60,000 bases of DNA from Polytrichum commune (GCA_950295325.1 OX485806.1:49101169-49161168), one strand, 5' to 3'. Shown: positions 44,947 to 55,819, counted from the first letter of the stretch. Program-made: numbers and translations. The notes: a model not told the origin generated them from the sequence alone.

Positions 44947-45227
44947 GTAGTTTCCATTAAAATGAAAGTATGTTAAGTTGGGAAATCGACTCATTTAGGT
45001 TGACTCAACCTAAATTGACAACATATTGTCCTCATTTAGGTCGACTCAACCTAAATTGACTAACATAATTGTCCTCATTTAGGTCGACTCAACCTAAATT
45101 GACAACATAATGTCCTCATTTAGGTCGACTCAACCTAAATTGACAAAATATTGTCCTCATTTAGGTCGACTCAACCTAAATGAGTCGATTTCCCAGCTTA
45201 ACATACTCTCATTTTAATGGAAACTAC
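44947..45227. repeat. Inverted repeat enclosing five 41-bp palindromic units
   Basis: Outer arms of about 50 bp (from GTAGTTTCCATTAAAATGA inward) are inverted copies with few mismatches. Between and overlapping them, the block TCATTTAGGTYGACTCAACC starts at 44,991, 45,032, 45,075, 45,116 and 45,157 (period 41-43 bp). Each block contains a near-palindrome (ATTTAGGTCGACTCAACC then TAAAT). The whole 281 bp could fold as one long hairpin or as a row of five small ones. No target duplication seen. Confidence 0.85.
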
Positions 45228-45899
45228 ACGTCTGAAGTATAATCTAGTATTTATCAACCTAACATGACTTTTAGGTGTCCAAATGGCCAATATTATTTTG
45301 AGAGGGTCCCACTCTCAAAATATTGAATATCGTGTTTATGGCGGTATGCTAAAATATGGAGGGTCGTGGATATGGGCCATTGAACTTCTATGCATTCATT
45401 AAAAAAAAAAATTTAAAAAAATCTTCAACCTACAAGTGTTGTTCATTGAAGGTTTTGAAGACTGTTTTAAAAGGAGGAGGAGATAAATATGTGGGCCCAA
45501 ATTTAAAATGGGGACATACAAACCCTACCCTCTAGATTCCCTCCATATTTGGGCGGCTTTGTCTTTATTCATACTAGAATCTGATGGGTGAGTGACCTAC
45601 CTAGAAACTCACCTTAAGTGATTATGGAGAGTTGGGAGGTGCGAGCACTAGAAGAAAACATGGTCTATTTCCACACAAAATGGACACCAATCTGACACAT
45701 TTAAGTGACCAACACACGTGTCGTTGAAGTTGTAGCTAATGTGGAGAAGACGTCATCCTGGACAAGTTTTCTTTTTAGCAAATGGATGTCAGAATTGTGT
45801 CGTGGTTTTAAGCTCTTTGACTTTGACCTCGGCGGTAATTTTTTGATTATGGATAAATTTCAGGGGTAATTTAATTTGATTTTTTGTTTATACATATAT
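45228..45899. other. Intergenic DNA
   Basis: No gene or terminus recognised. Confidence 0.45.
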
Positions 45900-46088
45900 C
45901 ATTAAAAATAATAATGTAGTCGGTACCTATTACTGTACCGACCGATACACCACCACCTACCTCTGGTGGGTACCTACCCACCTACAAGGCTAGGCAATGG
46001 GTAGAGGGTCAAGGGATTCGAACCTTGAACCTCATGATTCCTACTTGGAAGCCTTAGCCACTAAGTCATTCAACTTCACATGATGTAC
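45900..46088 (-). repeat. tRNA-derived SINE
   Basis: On the minus strand a Pol III-like head reads TTAGTGGCTAAGG (A-box-like, 46,052-46,064) and then GGTTCGAATCC (perfect B-box, 46,014-46,024), with tRNA-like spacing. A tRNA-unrelated body follows, including the palindromic GGTACCCACC and CGGTCGGTACAG stretches, ending in AT-rich DNA near 45,900. It does not fold as a full tRNA gene, so a SINE is the better call. Confidence 0.6.
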
Positions 46089-46129
46089 ATGGAACGTTTT
46101 AAGCCTTTGTATATGAAGGTCAATATTTG

Positions 46130-46385
46130 CTCTCTATTCCTACTATATTTTTATTATTAATTAATGTCTATTATTAATTATTTACTATTTATTGCCAACT
46201 ATTTACTATTTATTTACTATTATTTATTTACTATTATTTACTGTTTATAGTATATTATTAACTATCTTTGTCTATTATATATTATTTATTGTTTATAGTA
46301 TGAAATTTCTTATTTATTTCTTATTATCTATTATTTATTATGAAAGATTTATTGTTTATTATTTACTATATACTATTACAATGCT
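46130..46385. repeat. TATTTA-rich low-complexity tract
   Basis: About 250 bp of TTTACTATTTATTTACTATT and variants. A coincidental 65-codon frame here is not a gene. Confidence 0.85.
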
Positions 46386-46541
46386 TTAATGTTGGATGAA
46401 AGAAGGATAAACTTCTATCTAGTAATTGCCTCTCTCTTACCTTAATAGTCAATGAAAAACAGGACTTCCATCTAGGTCTAGATTTAGCTAGAAGATTTAT
46501 AAAACTAATTAAAGATGGAACATTCCTTCACAAACCTTTTA
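46386..46541. other. Short spacer before the Gypsy element
   Basis: Ends with the target duplication TTTTA (46,537-46,541). Confidence 0.6.
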
Positions 46542-46799
46542 TGTAACAAAACTTTAATTCTTTGTTGGAAATTTCTTTGGCATGAACCACCCAATCATGA
46601 GATAAGATAAAAATCTTTACTCTCATGCAAGAGCCCTTTATATACCTTCCCACCATGCCCGGTAGTCTTAAGTTAAACTAAAGTAAAAGCAAGTTCATCA
46701 TTAGCAAATATATCGAACTCTATGCTTTTACTTTAAATTCATTCTAGACTACGTTATCTTAGTTCTAGTCAACATGTATTAATAATGGCCCATGTTACA
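46542..46799 (-). repeat. Gypsy 3' LTR
   Basis: 258 bp. A purine run (GAGGAGGAA on the minus strand, 46,800-46,808) adjoins it as polypurine tract. Confidence 0.9.
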
Positions 46800-47183
46800 T
46801 TCCTCCTCATTTAATTTTGAGCGTGTCTGCTCAATTGATACATTATTTCAAACACCCAAGCCATCGGTGTGCTTTCGTTTATGATTGCTTATTCTATTGA
46901 TCTTATTCGACACACTAACACTCTTAACACCTTTCTTTGTGTTAGCCGTTCTTGTGAACGTGCCATAGTGCCCCAATATTCTTTAAGCACTTCTGAACTC
47001 AAATTCTTTTATGGCTCCTAAGAATTATATTCAAGTCCATATCCAAGCCTTTTAATGAGGTAAGTTTTTTGAGGCCTAGTACGACTACCTCTTATCTCAT
47101 GTGTAAGAATGCGTTCAACATCAAACAATAATTCAACATTTTTTATGATTGGTGGTGGCGGAGGTTGTACTTTGCCAGAAATC

Positions 47184-48212
47184 TTATATGACTTTACAAG
47201 TGAGATATGAAATGCATTGTGTATTTTTCAATGTCTCTGGCAATTCTAATTTGTAAGCCACTTTGCCCACATTTTTTAATACCTTAAAATGACTAATCCA
47301 TCTAGGTAGCAACTTCCTTGTTTTTTGCATCCTTAACTCAATGTTAGATGTACTCAACAACACTTGATTTCCAACATCAAAAGAGATTTCACGTCTCTTT
47401 GTATCAACATAGGAATTATGTCTATTTTGTGTTGCTAGCAAATGCTTCTTAGCCTCTTGCATAATACTAAACATCGATTGCACTAAGTTCTTTGCAACAC
47501 GGATATGGCACCTGCTGATCCCAAGATTCAAAGGTGTCAAGGGATGTTGACCATGATTCAACATAAAAATAATGATTTGAATTGATTTTTGCCAAGTATT
47601 ATTGTATGCAAACTCAACTAAGGATAAATAAAGATCCTAGTCATCTTGAGTTAGACTAACATAATACCTTAGCATATATTCTAGAATCCTATTAACTCTC
47701 TCCGTCTACTTATCTATTTGAGGGTGAAAAATTGTAGACATAGTTTGTTTTGTGCTCAAAACATTACATAATGCAACCCAAAACTGACTAGTAAATCGAG
47801 TATCTCAATCACTAACTAGCTTTCTAGGAAGACCATGATGCTTATACACAAAGTCTATGAATAATTTTGATGTTTTCTCTATTGTAATTTTGGTCATTGT
47901 GGCTATAAAATGAGCCATCTTGCTTAATATATCCACACATACCAACATTGCATCATGTTTTTGTTTTGTAGAAGTTAAGCCAATGATAAAATCAAGGCTA
48001 CCACATTCCCACTTCCTTTCAAGAATTTCTAAGGGTTGCAATAATCTTGCTATCCTTGTAGTAGAGGCTTTACTACGTTGACATATATCACATGTATTCA
48101 CATAAGTCTTGACATCATCTCTTAATTTTAGCCACCAAAAATTGGTATCAACTTGTTTCAAGGTCTTCGTAATATACATATGTCCACTATAAAAAAACAT
48201 CATGACATTCAA
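47184..48212 (-). pseudogene. Gypsy integrase, broken
   Basis: Begins with the H2C2 zinc-binding region (GHMYITKTLKQ, then CDICQRSKAS), followed by the integrase core with the first Asp in CGSLDFIIGLTST and a partner region ending LPRKLVSD. After a stop come the Glu block TERVNR near 47,690 and the C-terminal segment GQHPLTPLNLGISRCHIRVA through GNQVLLSTSNIELR and KLLPRWISHFKVLKNVGKVA. At least two tryptophan codons have become TAG, fitting C-to-T decay of methylated cytosines. Confidence 0.85.
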
Positions 48213-48639
48213 AGAGTATATCTTTACGAAGGGAATCCATAGCAGGTGTCACAATTGCATTTTAGCATTACCAAATGGCATTTTTGAAGACCAATTTTGC
48301 TAAATTAACCGGGTTTTAAAACCACGGGACTAAAACATACCTTACAATGATCTTATTAAAGAATTCTTGAATGAAACCAGGGGGATTTTCTAGTGTTGGT
48401 CATCTTCATGGGAGCACTCCTCCCAGTGTTGGCCGCCATTGGTTGGAAGCTACGACTTGAAGCGCTTCTTGTCAGTAAGGCTAACCTGAACCGCATTTCC
48501 TCTAATGGGTTCTTGCTTAATGGATCAGCGACATTGTTCTTTTTTAAGGATGATACTCCCATCGATAATAAAAAGTTTGCTGCAAATACTCTCACCACCG
48601 AGCCTAACGCCTTGACAAATTATGTTGTGACTTCATATA

Positions 48640-49800
48640 GGTTAATGGATTGCGATCTATAATCACTACACATTCTAAATCTTTTAAATAACAACGTCAT
48701 GTTCGTAAGGCATGCACAACGGCTGTTGATTTTTGTTCACATGTGCTATAATTTATTTCGGTAGGTGTAAGCTTACGGCTTTCAAACGCAATTGGCCTAC
48801 CTTTATGTTAAATAATTGTCTCTATATCCAACAAAGAAACATCACATATGATTTCAAATATTTCACCAAATATCAGTAAATTTAGAATGGATGCGTGAGT
48901 AAACACATACTTAATCCCTTCAAAGACTCTTGACATTGATCAATCCAAATGTACTTCACATATTTTCTTGTCAAATAAATCAAAGAAACGATTAAGAATG
49001 AATATCCTTGAATAAATTGACAGATTTAATTACTAAGATCCAAGAATGAACACACTTTACTTACATCGTTGGGTCTTGCCCATCTATTCACCGTATCAAA
49101 TTTTCGAGGGTCGACGTTAATCCCATCCTTACCCACCATATGGCCAAGGTATTCTAACTCATTCTTTACAAAGTGACATTTTCTTAATATAATTTATTCT
49201 CGCGTAATATATAAAATATTTTGCATAAATGTTCAAGGTGTTCTTCTTATGTTTTTGAAAATACAAAAATATCATCAAGATGTACCAAAACAAATTTTCC
49301 CAAGTTTTGTTGAAAAATTCTATTCATCACTCTTCGGAAAGTTGCATATGCATTAATCAATTCAAAAATCAAAACTTTGAACTGATAATGGCCAAAAGGT
49401 ATTCTAAATGCAGTCTTAGGTATATCTTCTTTTGAAATTCAAATTTAATGATAACCTTGAGCCAAATCTAATGAACTAAACACACGAGATCCGGCCAACT
49501 GATCAAATAGATCATCAATTCTTAGCAATGGATATCGATTCTTTATGGTTAGTTTATTCAAAGCTCCATAATCTATCACCATTTTTAGTTCACCATCTTT
49601 TTTTTTAACAAATAAGATTTGTGATCCATAAGATGAAGAACTTGGTTCTATCCACCCCTTATGAATATATTATGTAATTTGTCTTTTGGCTTCTTCAATG
49701 TCCAAAAGATCGAGTCTATAAATAGGTTTGAAAGGTGGTTTATGACCTTCTTCTAATGGTATAGTATGGGCCATCTCTCTCTCTTTGGTGGAAGCCTTGC
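48640..49800 (-). pseudogene. Gypsy reverse transcriptase/RNase H, broken
   Basis: The minus strand near 49,590-49,460 encodes [20 protein letters not shown] then [11 protein letters not shown], and near 49,280 VHLDDIFVFSKT, where the catalytic YLDD block has Y changed to H. Stops and frameshifts interrupt it. RNase H is only faintly visible downstream (48,960-48,700). Confidence 0.75.
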
Positions 49801-49943
49801 AGGTATGGGTTGAAATATATCTTCATTTTACTTCACCTAAGACCCTACAAGGTTATTTTCCAACCTTGAAGATGATTCTTTATTGTACATATTTTTCAAA
49901 TGAATGAATAAGATGTACAACCTTTCTTTACTGCTCTCATGAA

Positions 49944-50400
49944 TTACAAAGCTAATAACATGTTACCTTGAGGCATGGCCTTCTTCTTGCTTGTAACCAC
50001 ACTTTGAATTCTAGTTTTCTTATTGCCCTTATGCAATATACAGGTTTTAGAAACATAATCAATGTGGGCTCTATGCTCAGTCAACCAATTATCTCCCTCA
50101 ATCAAGTAAAAGCCATCACTTAATTTGATAACCAAACAAAAGACTTGAGTTTGGCATTGTTGAATTTTCACATGCAGATTGATAGTCTCCTCCATTTCAA
50201 TTTCCAATCCACTTCCCAATACCACTTTATCATTATTTTCTTTCACATGCAAACCGATGCGTTTGACATATGATGAACTGAATTAACAATGACGACCAAC
50301 GGTATCTACTAAAATATGCCCATCTATTTCATAGGACTTTTCTTGAAATTGCATAATTAGACCATTAGCTGGAATAGAATTCAAGAGTCTAGGTTAAGGT
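49944..50400 (-). pseudogene. Gypsy aspartic protease, broken
   Basis: The active site region is decayed to HILVDTVGRHC with a stop after it (normally DTGA-x-HSF). The downstream half is open: GFYLIEGDNWLTEHRAHIDY and SKTCILHKGNKK, typical of plant Gypsy protease C-termini. Confidence 0.75.
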
Positions 50401-50682
50401 GGATCATAATACACTTGCCATATGATTTTTTTTGTCAATCCAAAAGCATCCACATAAGTGTGTTTACACTCATGTAATAAATAAAATCTTGACAATAATC
50501 TATTGTGGCCTTGACCTTTTTTCCAACTTTACCTCATTGCGCTCCTTGGCCTTTTTCAATTCTTCCATCTCCAATATAAGATTTTGAATAATAGTACTAT
50601 TCTCTAATGTATTCTTCATCTCTGGAATTATTGAAACATTCGTCTCAAGAGATGCCATCTTTGTTTTGAAACTAAAACATGC
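50400..50682 (-). pseudogene. Gypsy gag N-terminal remnant
   Basis: The minus strand encodes MASLETNVSIIPEMKN with the coiled-coil-like LILEMEELKKAKERNE, then degenerates and joins protease within about 250 bp. Most of gag is therefore deleted. Confidence 0.55.
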
Positions 50683-50694
50683 TTTGATACCAAA
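50683..50694 (-). other. Gypsy primer-binding site
   Basis: Minus strand TTTGGTATCAAAGC directly follows the 5' LTR; it resembles the TGGTATCAGAGC site complementary to initiator tRNA-Met used by plant LTR elements. Confidence 0.8.
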
Positions 50695-50954
50695 TGTAAT
50701 AAAATTTTAATACTTTGTTGGAAATTTCTTTGGCATGAACCACCCAACCACGAGATAAGATAAAAGACCCTTACTCTCATGCAAGAGCCTTTTATATACC
50801 TCCCCACCATGCCCGGTTGTCTTAAGTTTAACCAAAGTAAAAGCAAGTTCATTATTAGCAAATATAATGAACTCTATGCTTTTACTTTAAACTCATTCTA
50901 GACTACTGTTATCTTAGTTCTAATCAACATGTACCAATAATGGCTCATGTTACA
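50695..50954 (-). repeat. Gypsy 5' LTR
   Basis: 260 bp, TGTAACATGAGCC...ATTACA on the minus strand, next to the primer-binding site. Confidence 0.9.
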
Positions 50955-51123
50955 TTTTACATGACAATAAAATGACACAACTCGCACACATGTAAAAAAT
51001 ATGTCACGGAGCTCAAAACTTCAACACAAATTTTTTTATGTCATGGCCTTATGTCAAAGCGACTGGGTTTTCTTCTAGTGGAGAGAGGAAGGCAGCATGG
51101 ACGAGAAAAGGAAAGAAGCTATG

Positions 51124-51132
51124 ACACGTGGC
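51124..51132 (+). promoter_or_regulatory. ABRE/G-box ACACGTGGC
   Basis: A perfect ABA-response element core (ACGTGGC) with a G-box CACGTG. In Arabidopsis, ABI5 acts on MFT through a G-box; here the site lies 1.14 kb upstream of the ATG. Function is inferred. Confidence 0.5.
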
Positions 51133-51206
51133 TTCCAGGTGGCAAAGGCGGAAAGGCAGGAGCGGATGGATAGAGACCGTCGGTCAATGAAATTGGATGA
51201 ACGTCG

Positions 51207-51215
51207 TCACGTGTC
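51207..51215 (+). promoter_or_regulatory. Second G-box TCACGTGTC
   Basis: CACGTG at 51,208-51,213, 83 bp from the first. Paired ACGT cores are typical of strong ABA-responsive promoters. Confidence 0.45.
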
Positions 51216-52271
51216 GTCTGCTCCCTTTTTGGGTTGTCCCTGCTGTCCTTTCTCCACAAAGGATATTTGCGAAAATGGGGAAATGGAGAAAGACACTTGT
51301 CGCCCTGCCCTCGCCTCGCATGCCAGCAGTGGCCCTCCGTTTGCATTATGCTGCAGGGTTCAGCCACTGCTCCTTGTAACCGCGGCGATCGACCATGGAT
51401 GATCGCAGCACCAAGGCTCCACCCGCCACTGCAGCCGCAGTGTCGTCCTTCTAGAGCTTGGATCTCATCCCGGCGCAATATACAGATCGAGCAGCGCTTG
51501 TGCACCAGAGTTCACGCATCAACTTGCTTTTAAGTTGCCACTACCAACAGCAGGTTTGGACAGGGTTGCTTCCTCCTTTCTTCCTTTCTTGCATTATTTA
51601 TTTCTTGAATCCTTTCTTTTCTCCACTCTTTCTGCTACGTGTTCGATTTTATCCCGGCGCATCTACAGAGCGCCTGTAAAGCCAATCCAAGTGCGAGCGG
51701 TTTGAGATTGCGAACCTGCAGGACCTACTAACATTAGGCCTCTTTGTCCGTGTACTGTGCCGGTTCTGGCTGTTTCTTGCTTCATCGACTTTCGTTCTAT
51801 TCCGGCATATCTGCAGCTTTAAAAGCGACCGTCTGTGACCTAATTGCGGCAAAGAACATAGGCAGACCGATCGTGACGTTCACAGCGGGGGTGGTCAGTA
51901 GATTGTTGTTTCCTCCGCCCAGAGATAGTAAGTGGTTGGCCGCGCATGGCTTGGAGTTCACAACGGTGAGGTGGAAATCAGCTGAGCACCCCCATAGCAT
52001 TTGAGCCCCCCTTTGTGTTGAACCGAGGTGAGAAGGAAAAGATTTTAGCGGCCGGGAGGTAAGACAAGACGTACTGACGTTTTCGACATTAGACCTGCAC
52101 GGTGTTTGCCCAGTGATTGATCTCAATATGGATAGTGTTGTTGCGAGCTCACAAGGAACTTTGGCTACTGAGGTCGTGTGTAGATGAGTTTGTCTTGTCT
52201 GATTTATTTTGCCATGTAATGCTTCCAAGAGTAGTTTACATTTGAAATCGTCATCTTAATGATCACAGGTC

Positions 52272-55026
52272 ATGGCGCGTTCTGTAGACCCGCTGGTGGT
52301 CGGGAAAGTGATAGGAGACGTGATTGATATGTTTGTTCCAAGTGTGGATATGGCGGTCCTCTATGCTTCACGACAGGTACGACACATAGAGCTCTTCCTC
52401 TTCTGCCTGGTCATTTGACATGGATAGCTTAGTTTATGTCGAATGAAACCAGGATTATTCGTGCTGTGTCGGAAACGATCTGGGGGTAACTGTATCTTCT
52501 CATGGTTTTGTGAACTGACATTTGACATTTTTGCTGCACAGTAACTGCTTCTCATGTACATACGCAACCTTATGTATTTTTGGATGTAAGTGGGCTATAT
52601 GCGTAATACAATAAGCAGCGCTCGAGCTGGGGACAGATGATCTCATGTTACATATTGAACTACTGGCAACCTCTTCAACAGAAGGATATAAACATTCACT
52701 GATATTGTCGGCCTGTTATTACCGTTAATAACTGTTTATTGGACCTTATTCTAGCTTATCTTTTGTGACTGCTACCGCCTGCGTCACTGGAGATTGGGTG
52801 AAATTGTAACAGAAGACACAAGATCGGTGAATACGAATTGCTTACAATGACGGTGATTGTAATTCTATGGCTACTGTGTGGATGCTGTAGGTGAACAATG
52901 GATGTCAGATGAAGCCCTCCGCCACTGCTCTGGCGCCAGACATTCAGGTCTCTGATAAAAATGTGACCAACGAGCTCTTCACTCTGGTCTGTTCCTGGCC
53001 TCGTTTTCTTACATGCTTAAAACTTTGTATTGAGGAATTAGTGCACTTAGAGTCGATCACAATTCACGACTAGAGCATGCTATACTCATATGTCTTTGAA
53101 TGAGTGAGGCTCATGAGATCGACCTGCCTGTGGCGATTAATATCATTCAAAGTTCAAGCTAGTGATTGTAAGGTATAGGGAGAATTCAGCTGAAGTGAGA
53201 GAATTGATGCATCTCCAGATTGGTCGAGGTGAAGGAAGAGAGTCCCAGTTGCTATGGAACAAGGTTGTGATGTTGTCTTGGTACTGGTGATGCTTTCTGC
53301 GCCTCATGTATGGGGCATAGTGTCAAAAAGAAAATTTGCTAAGGTGGTATGAAGAACGTGGTTGCATGAATGACACGTTATCAACTTTCTGCTCATTGAA
53401 CATTGTGGTAGCTCTTAAGAATTGTGGTTTGAGTCAGTGTGGTGCTTCTTCCGAAGAATTGGATCACAGCTTTCCACAATTTTGGATGGCAGGTTATGAC
53501 AGATCCAGATGCTCCCAGTCCTAGCGAGCCATCAATGAGAGAATGGGTTCATTGGTAAGTTGTGAAAATTTGTGCTGAAGCTGTCTTCTACATACCAAGG
53601 ATGAAGATTTCCAGAGTCTAGACAATAGAACAGGGTCCACCAGTGCAGTATGGTCCCCCTCCTCGTTTACAACAACATTTTTAGAGTTATGTTTTTGTAC
53701 TTGTCGCACTATCGTTGATTTAGTACCTTGTGTCAAAGGAATATAAGTTCTTTACAAAATCTTACGTGTTCTGCTTGGAATTGGAAATTTGCATTAGTAG
53801 AAGGACTGTCTAACACTTGAGAATATAGGACAGTTGAAAATGTTCCTCAAAAAGGTTTATTAATTTTCATTGGCTTACTATGACAATTCTTGATTGTTAG
53901 TTATGAATATTTTTATGGAACATATCATATGTACAATTTTACCACCTACGCTTCTAAGCTTACATGCGTTTTGATTTGATGTTAATTCATACCTGGTGTT
54001 CATTCATTATTGGTGGTATGTATGCATACCTAATGACAAGAAAATTTATGTTGACAGAATTCTCATGTATTCAGCAATTTGTGCAAAGGAAAATGTTAAC
54101 TGAAATCTCTGTGCAGGATTGTAACTGACATTCCCGGACATAGCACCGAATCATCTGCTGGTGAGATTCACTAACCAAATTTATGTGTGCGCCTTAATTA
54201 TTTTATAAACTTATTAATTATCAATTTATCAATGCCTCTAAATAATATGTCTTACATAGAGTTGCATGTAAGAGATTTCTTCATTTTCTAGACGTTGATT
54301 TGGTTAATATGTTACAGCCACAAAAACTAGAGTGAATTCGCAGTCTTCTGCACGAATATATATGGTAACACAGCTTGCTTGTTCCTAGATACAGATATTT
54401 AAACTGTTAGAAAGCGATTAATGGTAAGATTAAAAGCATTGACTCTATTCCGCTTACTAAGAATTCTTTATTTATATGGAGAGAACACAAGATTTAGTAC
54501 CGTAGGCATGTCATGATATTAATTAGTAAATAATGGGTGAAATATTATTAATCATAATCAAAACTGCAATGAATTCATTTCAGTTGTGCCTGTAACTGAA
54601 TAAATGATATAATACTTATTTTTCGTACAATTATGGATGTTGAATCCTCTGTGAATCCATTTTGGTGGAACTGTCACATCCTTTGCGTGCTTGTTGTTGG
54701 TTTGTGAGGCAGAAATATTTAACATTGTCTAATAGATTGGGAAGTATATGTGTCATGCAGGATACATGCTTCTAAAAGAACGAGTTGTGGCCAGTGGGTC
54801 TAAAGGAAGGGAAGTTGTTCCTTACATGGGTCCAAGGCCTCCCATAGGTATCCATAGATATATTTTTGTACTCTTTAAGCAGCCAATGGGACCTATCATT
54901 GTATCTCCACCCCCTGCACGCAATAACTTTAACACCCGAAATTTTGCTGGAGAGTATGGACTTGGTCTTCCTGTAGCTGCAACATACTTTAATGCGCAAA
55001 AGGAACCTGGCAATCGGCGTCGTTGA
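52272..55026 (+). CDS. MFT: MOTHER OF FT AND TFL1-like PEBP, 175 aa, five exons
   Basis: Exons 52,272-52,376, 52,891-52,986, 53,493-53,554, 54,117-54,160 and 54,806-55,026 join to 528 bp with GT-AG introns. The protein opens MARSVDPLVVGKVIGDVIDM and ends FNAQKEPGNRRR, the MFT hallmark. PEBP ligand-pocket motifs are present: DPDAPSPSE, and GIHRY in exon 5. Where FT has Tyr85 and TFL1 has His, this has Trp (MREWVHW), as in MFT. MFT proteins are phosphatidylethanolamine-binding-type signalling proteins of nucleus and cytosol that control seed germination and ABA response in seed plants; the role in this organism is inferred. Exon 3 is 62 bp, the size conserved across FT/TFL1 genes. Exons 1 and 2 total 201 bp, the usual single first exon. 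Confidence 0.93.
52377..52890 (+). other. Extra MFT intron 1
   Basis: Donor GTACGA, acceptor GATGCTGTAG. It splits the usual first exon between YASRQ and VNNGC (codons 35/36, phase 0). FT/TFL1/MFT genes normally have four exons, so this intron is additional. Confidence 0.8.
54761..54805 (+). other. Possible alternative 5' part of the last MFT exon
   Basis: An upstream acceptor TGTCATGCAG at 54,760 is 45 nt before the acceptor TCTAAAG that gives the canonical protein. Using it would add GYMLLKERVVASGSK in frame between ...HSTESSA and GREVVPYMG. The upstream site has the better consensus (GCAG), the downstream site the conserved product. A third in-frame AG lies at 54,778. Confidence 0.6.
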
Positions 55027-55819
55027 TTGTTTTCATGTATATTACCCCTTTCAGGACTATGAAATCGAATCTGCTTCAGCAGGATGGATGTTCCTTCAAA
55101 TCGGCTGCCTTCAAATCAAATGAATGTGAAGATTAGTTAGACTGGCTGCTGAACTTTGAATCATTCCAGACTGTTCAGTTGTCTTCTTGCCGAGATAGTG
55201 GCTTCCTTTCTATCTGTCGTGTAGATTGGGTTGGGATAACCTTAACATTCTACACTGGAAAGTGAAAATGATTCACTCATACAATACTCCTTTGTTGGCA
55301 ATTGTAAAAAATCAGTTCATTTCTGATTATAATTAATGTTGCAGCGAACCTATTTGAACTGCTCATTGGAATACTTCCACCATTCACATGTGAAACTTAT
55401 TTTGCATAAAGAAAATTCGGAATTATTGATAGACTCTTTATTTATGAGTACTACTACCGGGAGGCATCTGCTCCTGGTCACAATCCCATTGGCAATCTGT
55501 AGGTAGTAGAAATTTCAATTAAGCTGGACCTGAATTTTTCCTCAAAAGGAACAAAAGACCAATGACACATTTCTTAGTGGTAAAGTGAGGAGCAATGAGG
55601 TATTTAAATGATCGCTTATGACATTCTAAACATTGGAAATATGTTCTGACCAACTTTTGGCTTCAAAACCAACTGTAAAATCTTTATTTATAAGTAAAAT
55701 TTTGTACCACCTTATACTTCTCCAAGTCTATTGCAAATCTTTTTAGTGATTGCTTGTGGATGTCTCTACTCTATATGTGCACGGAAATTGTCAACTTCGG
55801 AAAGAAATTGCCTCAACAA
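55027..55819. other. MFT 3' flank
   Basis: Likely includes the 3' UTR. AATAAA-like signals are not decisive. No other gene seen. Confidence 0.45.

Larger units (their letters stand above)
46542..50954 (-). mobile_element. Ty3/gypsy retrotransposon, full-length structure, TSD TTTTA
   Basis: LTRs at 46,542-46,799 and 50,695-50,954 are near-identical, start and end TGTAAY/RTTACA, and are flanked by perfect 5-bp duplications TTTTA (46,537-46,541 and 50,955-50,959). On the minus strand the 5' LTR is followed by a tRNA-Met primer site and the 3' LTR is preceded by a purine tract. Protease, reverse transcriptase and integrase follow in Gypsy order. Most of gag is deleted and all ORFs carry stops. 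It lies about 1.3 kb upstream of the MFT start codon, pointing away from it. Confidence 0.93.
51070..52271 (+). promoter_or_regulatory. MFT 5' flanking region and likely 5' UTR
   Basis: Base composition turns GC-rich just after the Gypsy element, about 1.2 kb upstream of the MFT ATG. It contains two G-boxes and three copies of a motif near ATCCCGGCGCA..TACAGA at 51,468, 51,652 and (diverged) 51,798. No TATA box or transcription start can be fixed by eye. Short open frames on both strands here look like composition effects. Confidence 0.45.

Noticed and set aside
44991-45180. CRISPR-like array
   Set aside because: Direct repeats of 41-43 bp with no unique spacers, palindromic units, plant context.
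46014-46064. tRNA gene on the minus strand
   Set aside because: A- and B-box-like sequences are present but the acceptor, D and anticodon arms do not fold; better explained as a tRNA-derived SINE.
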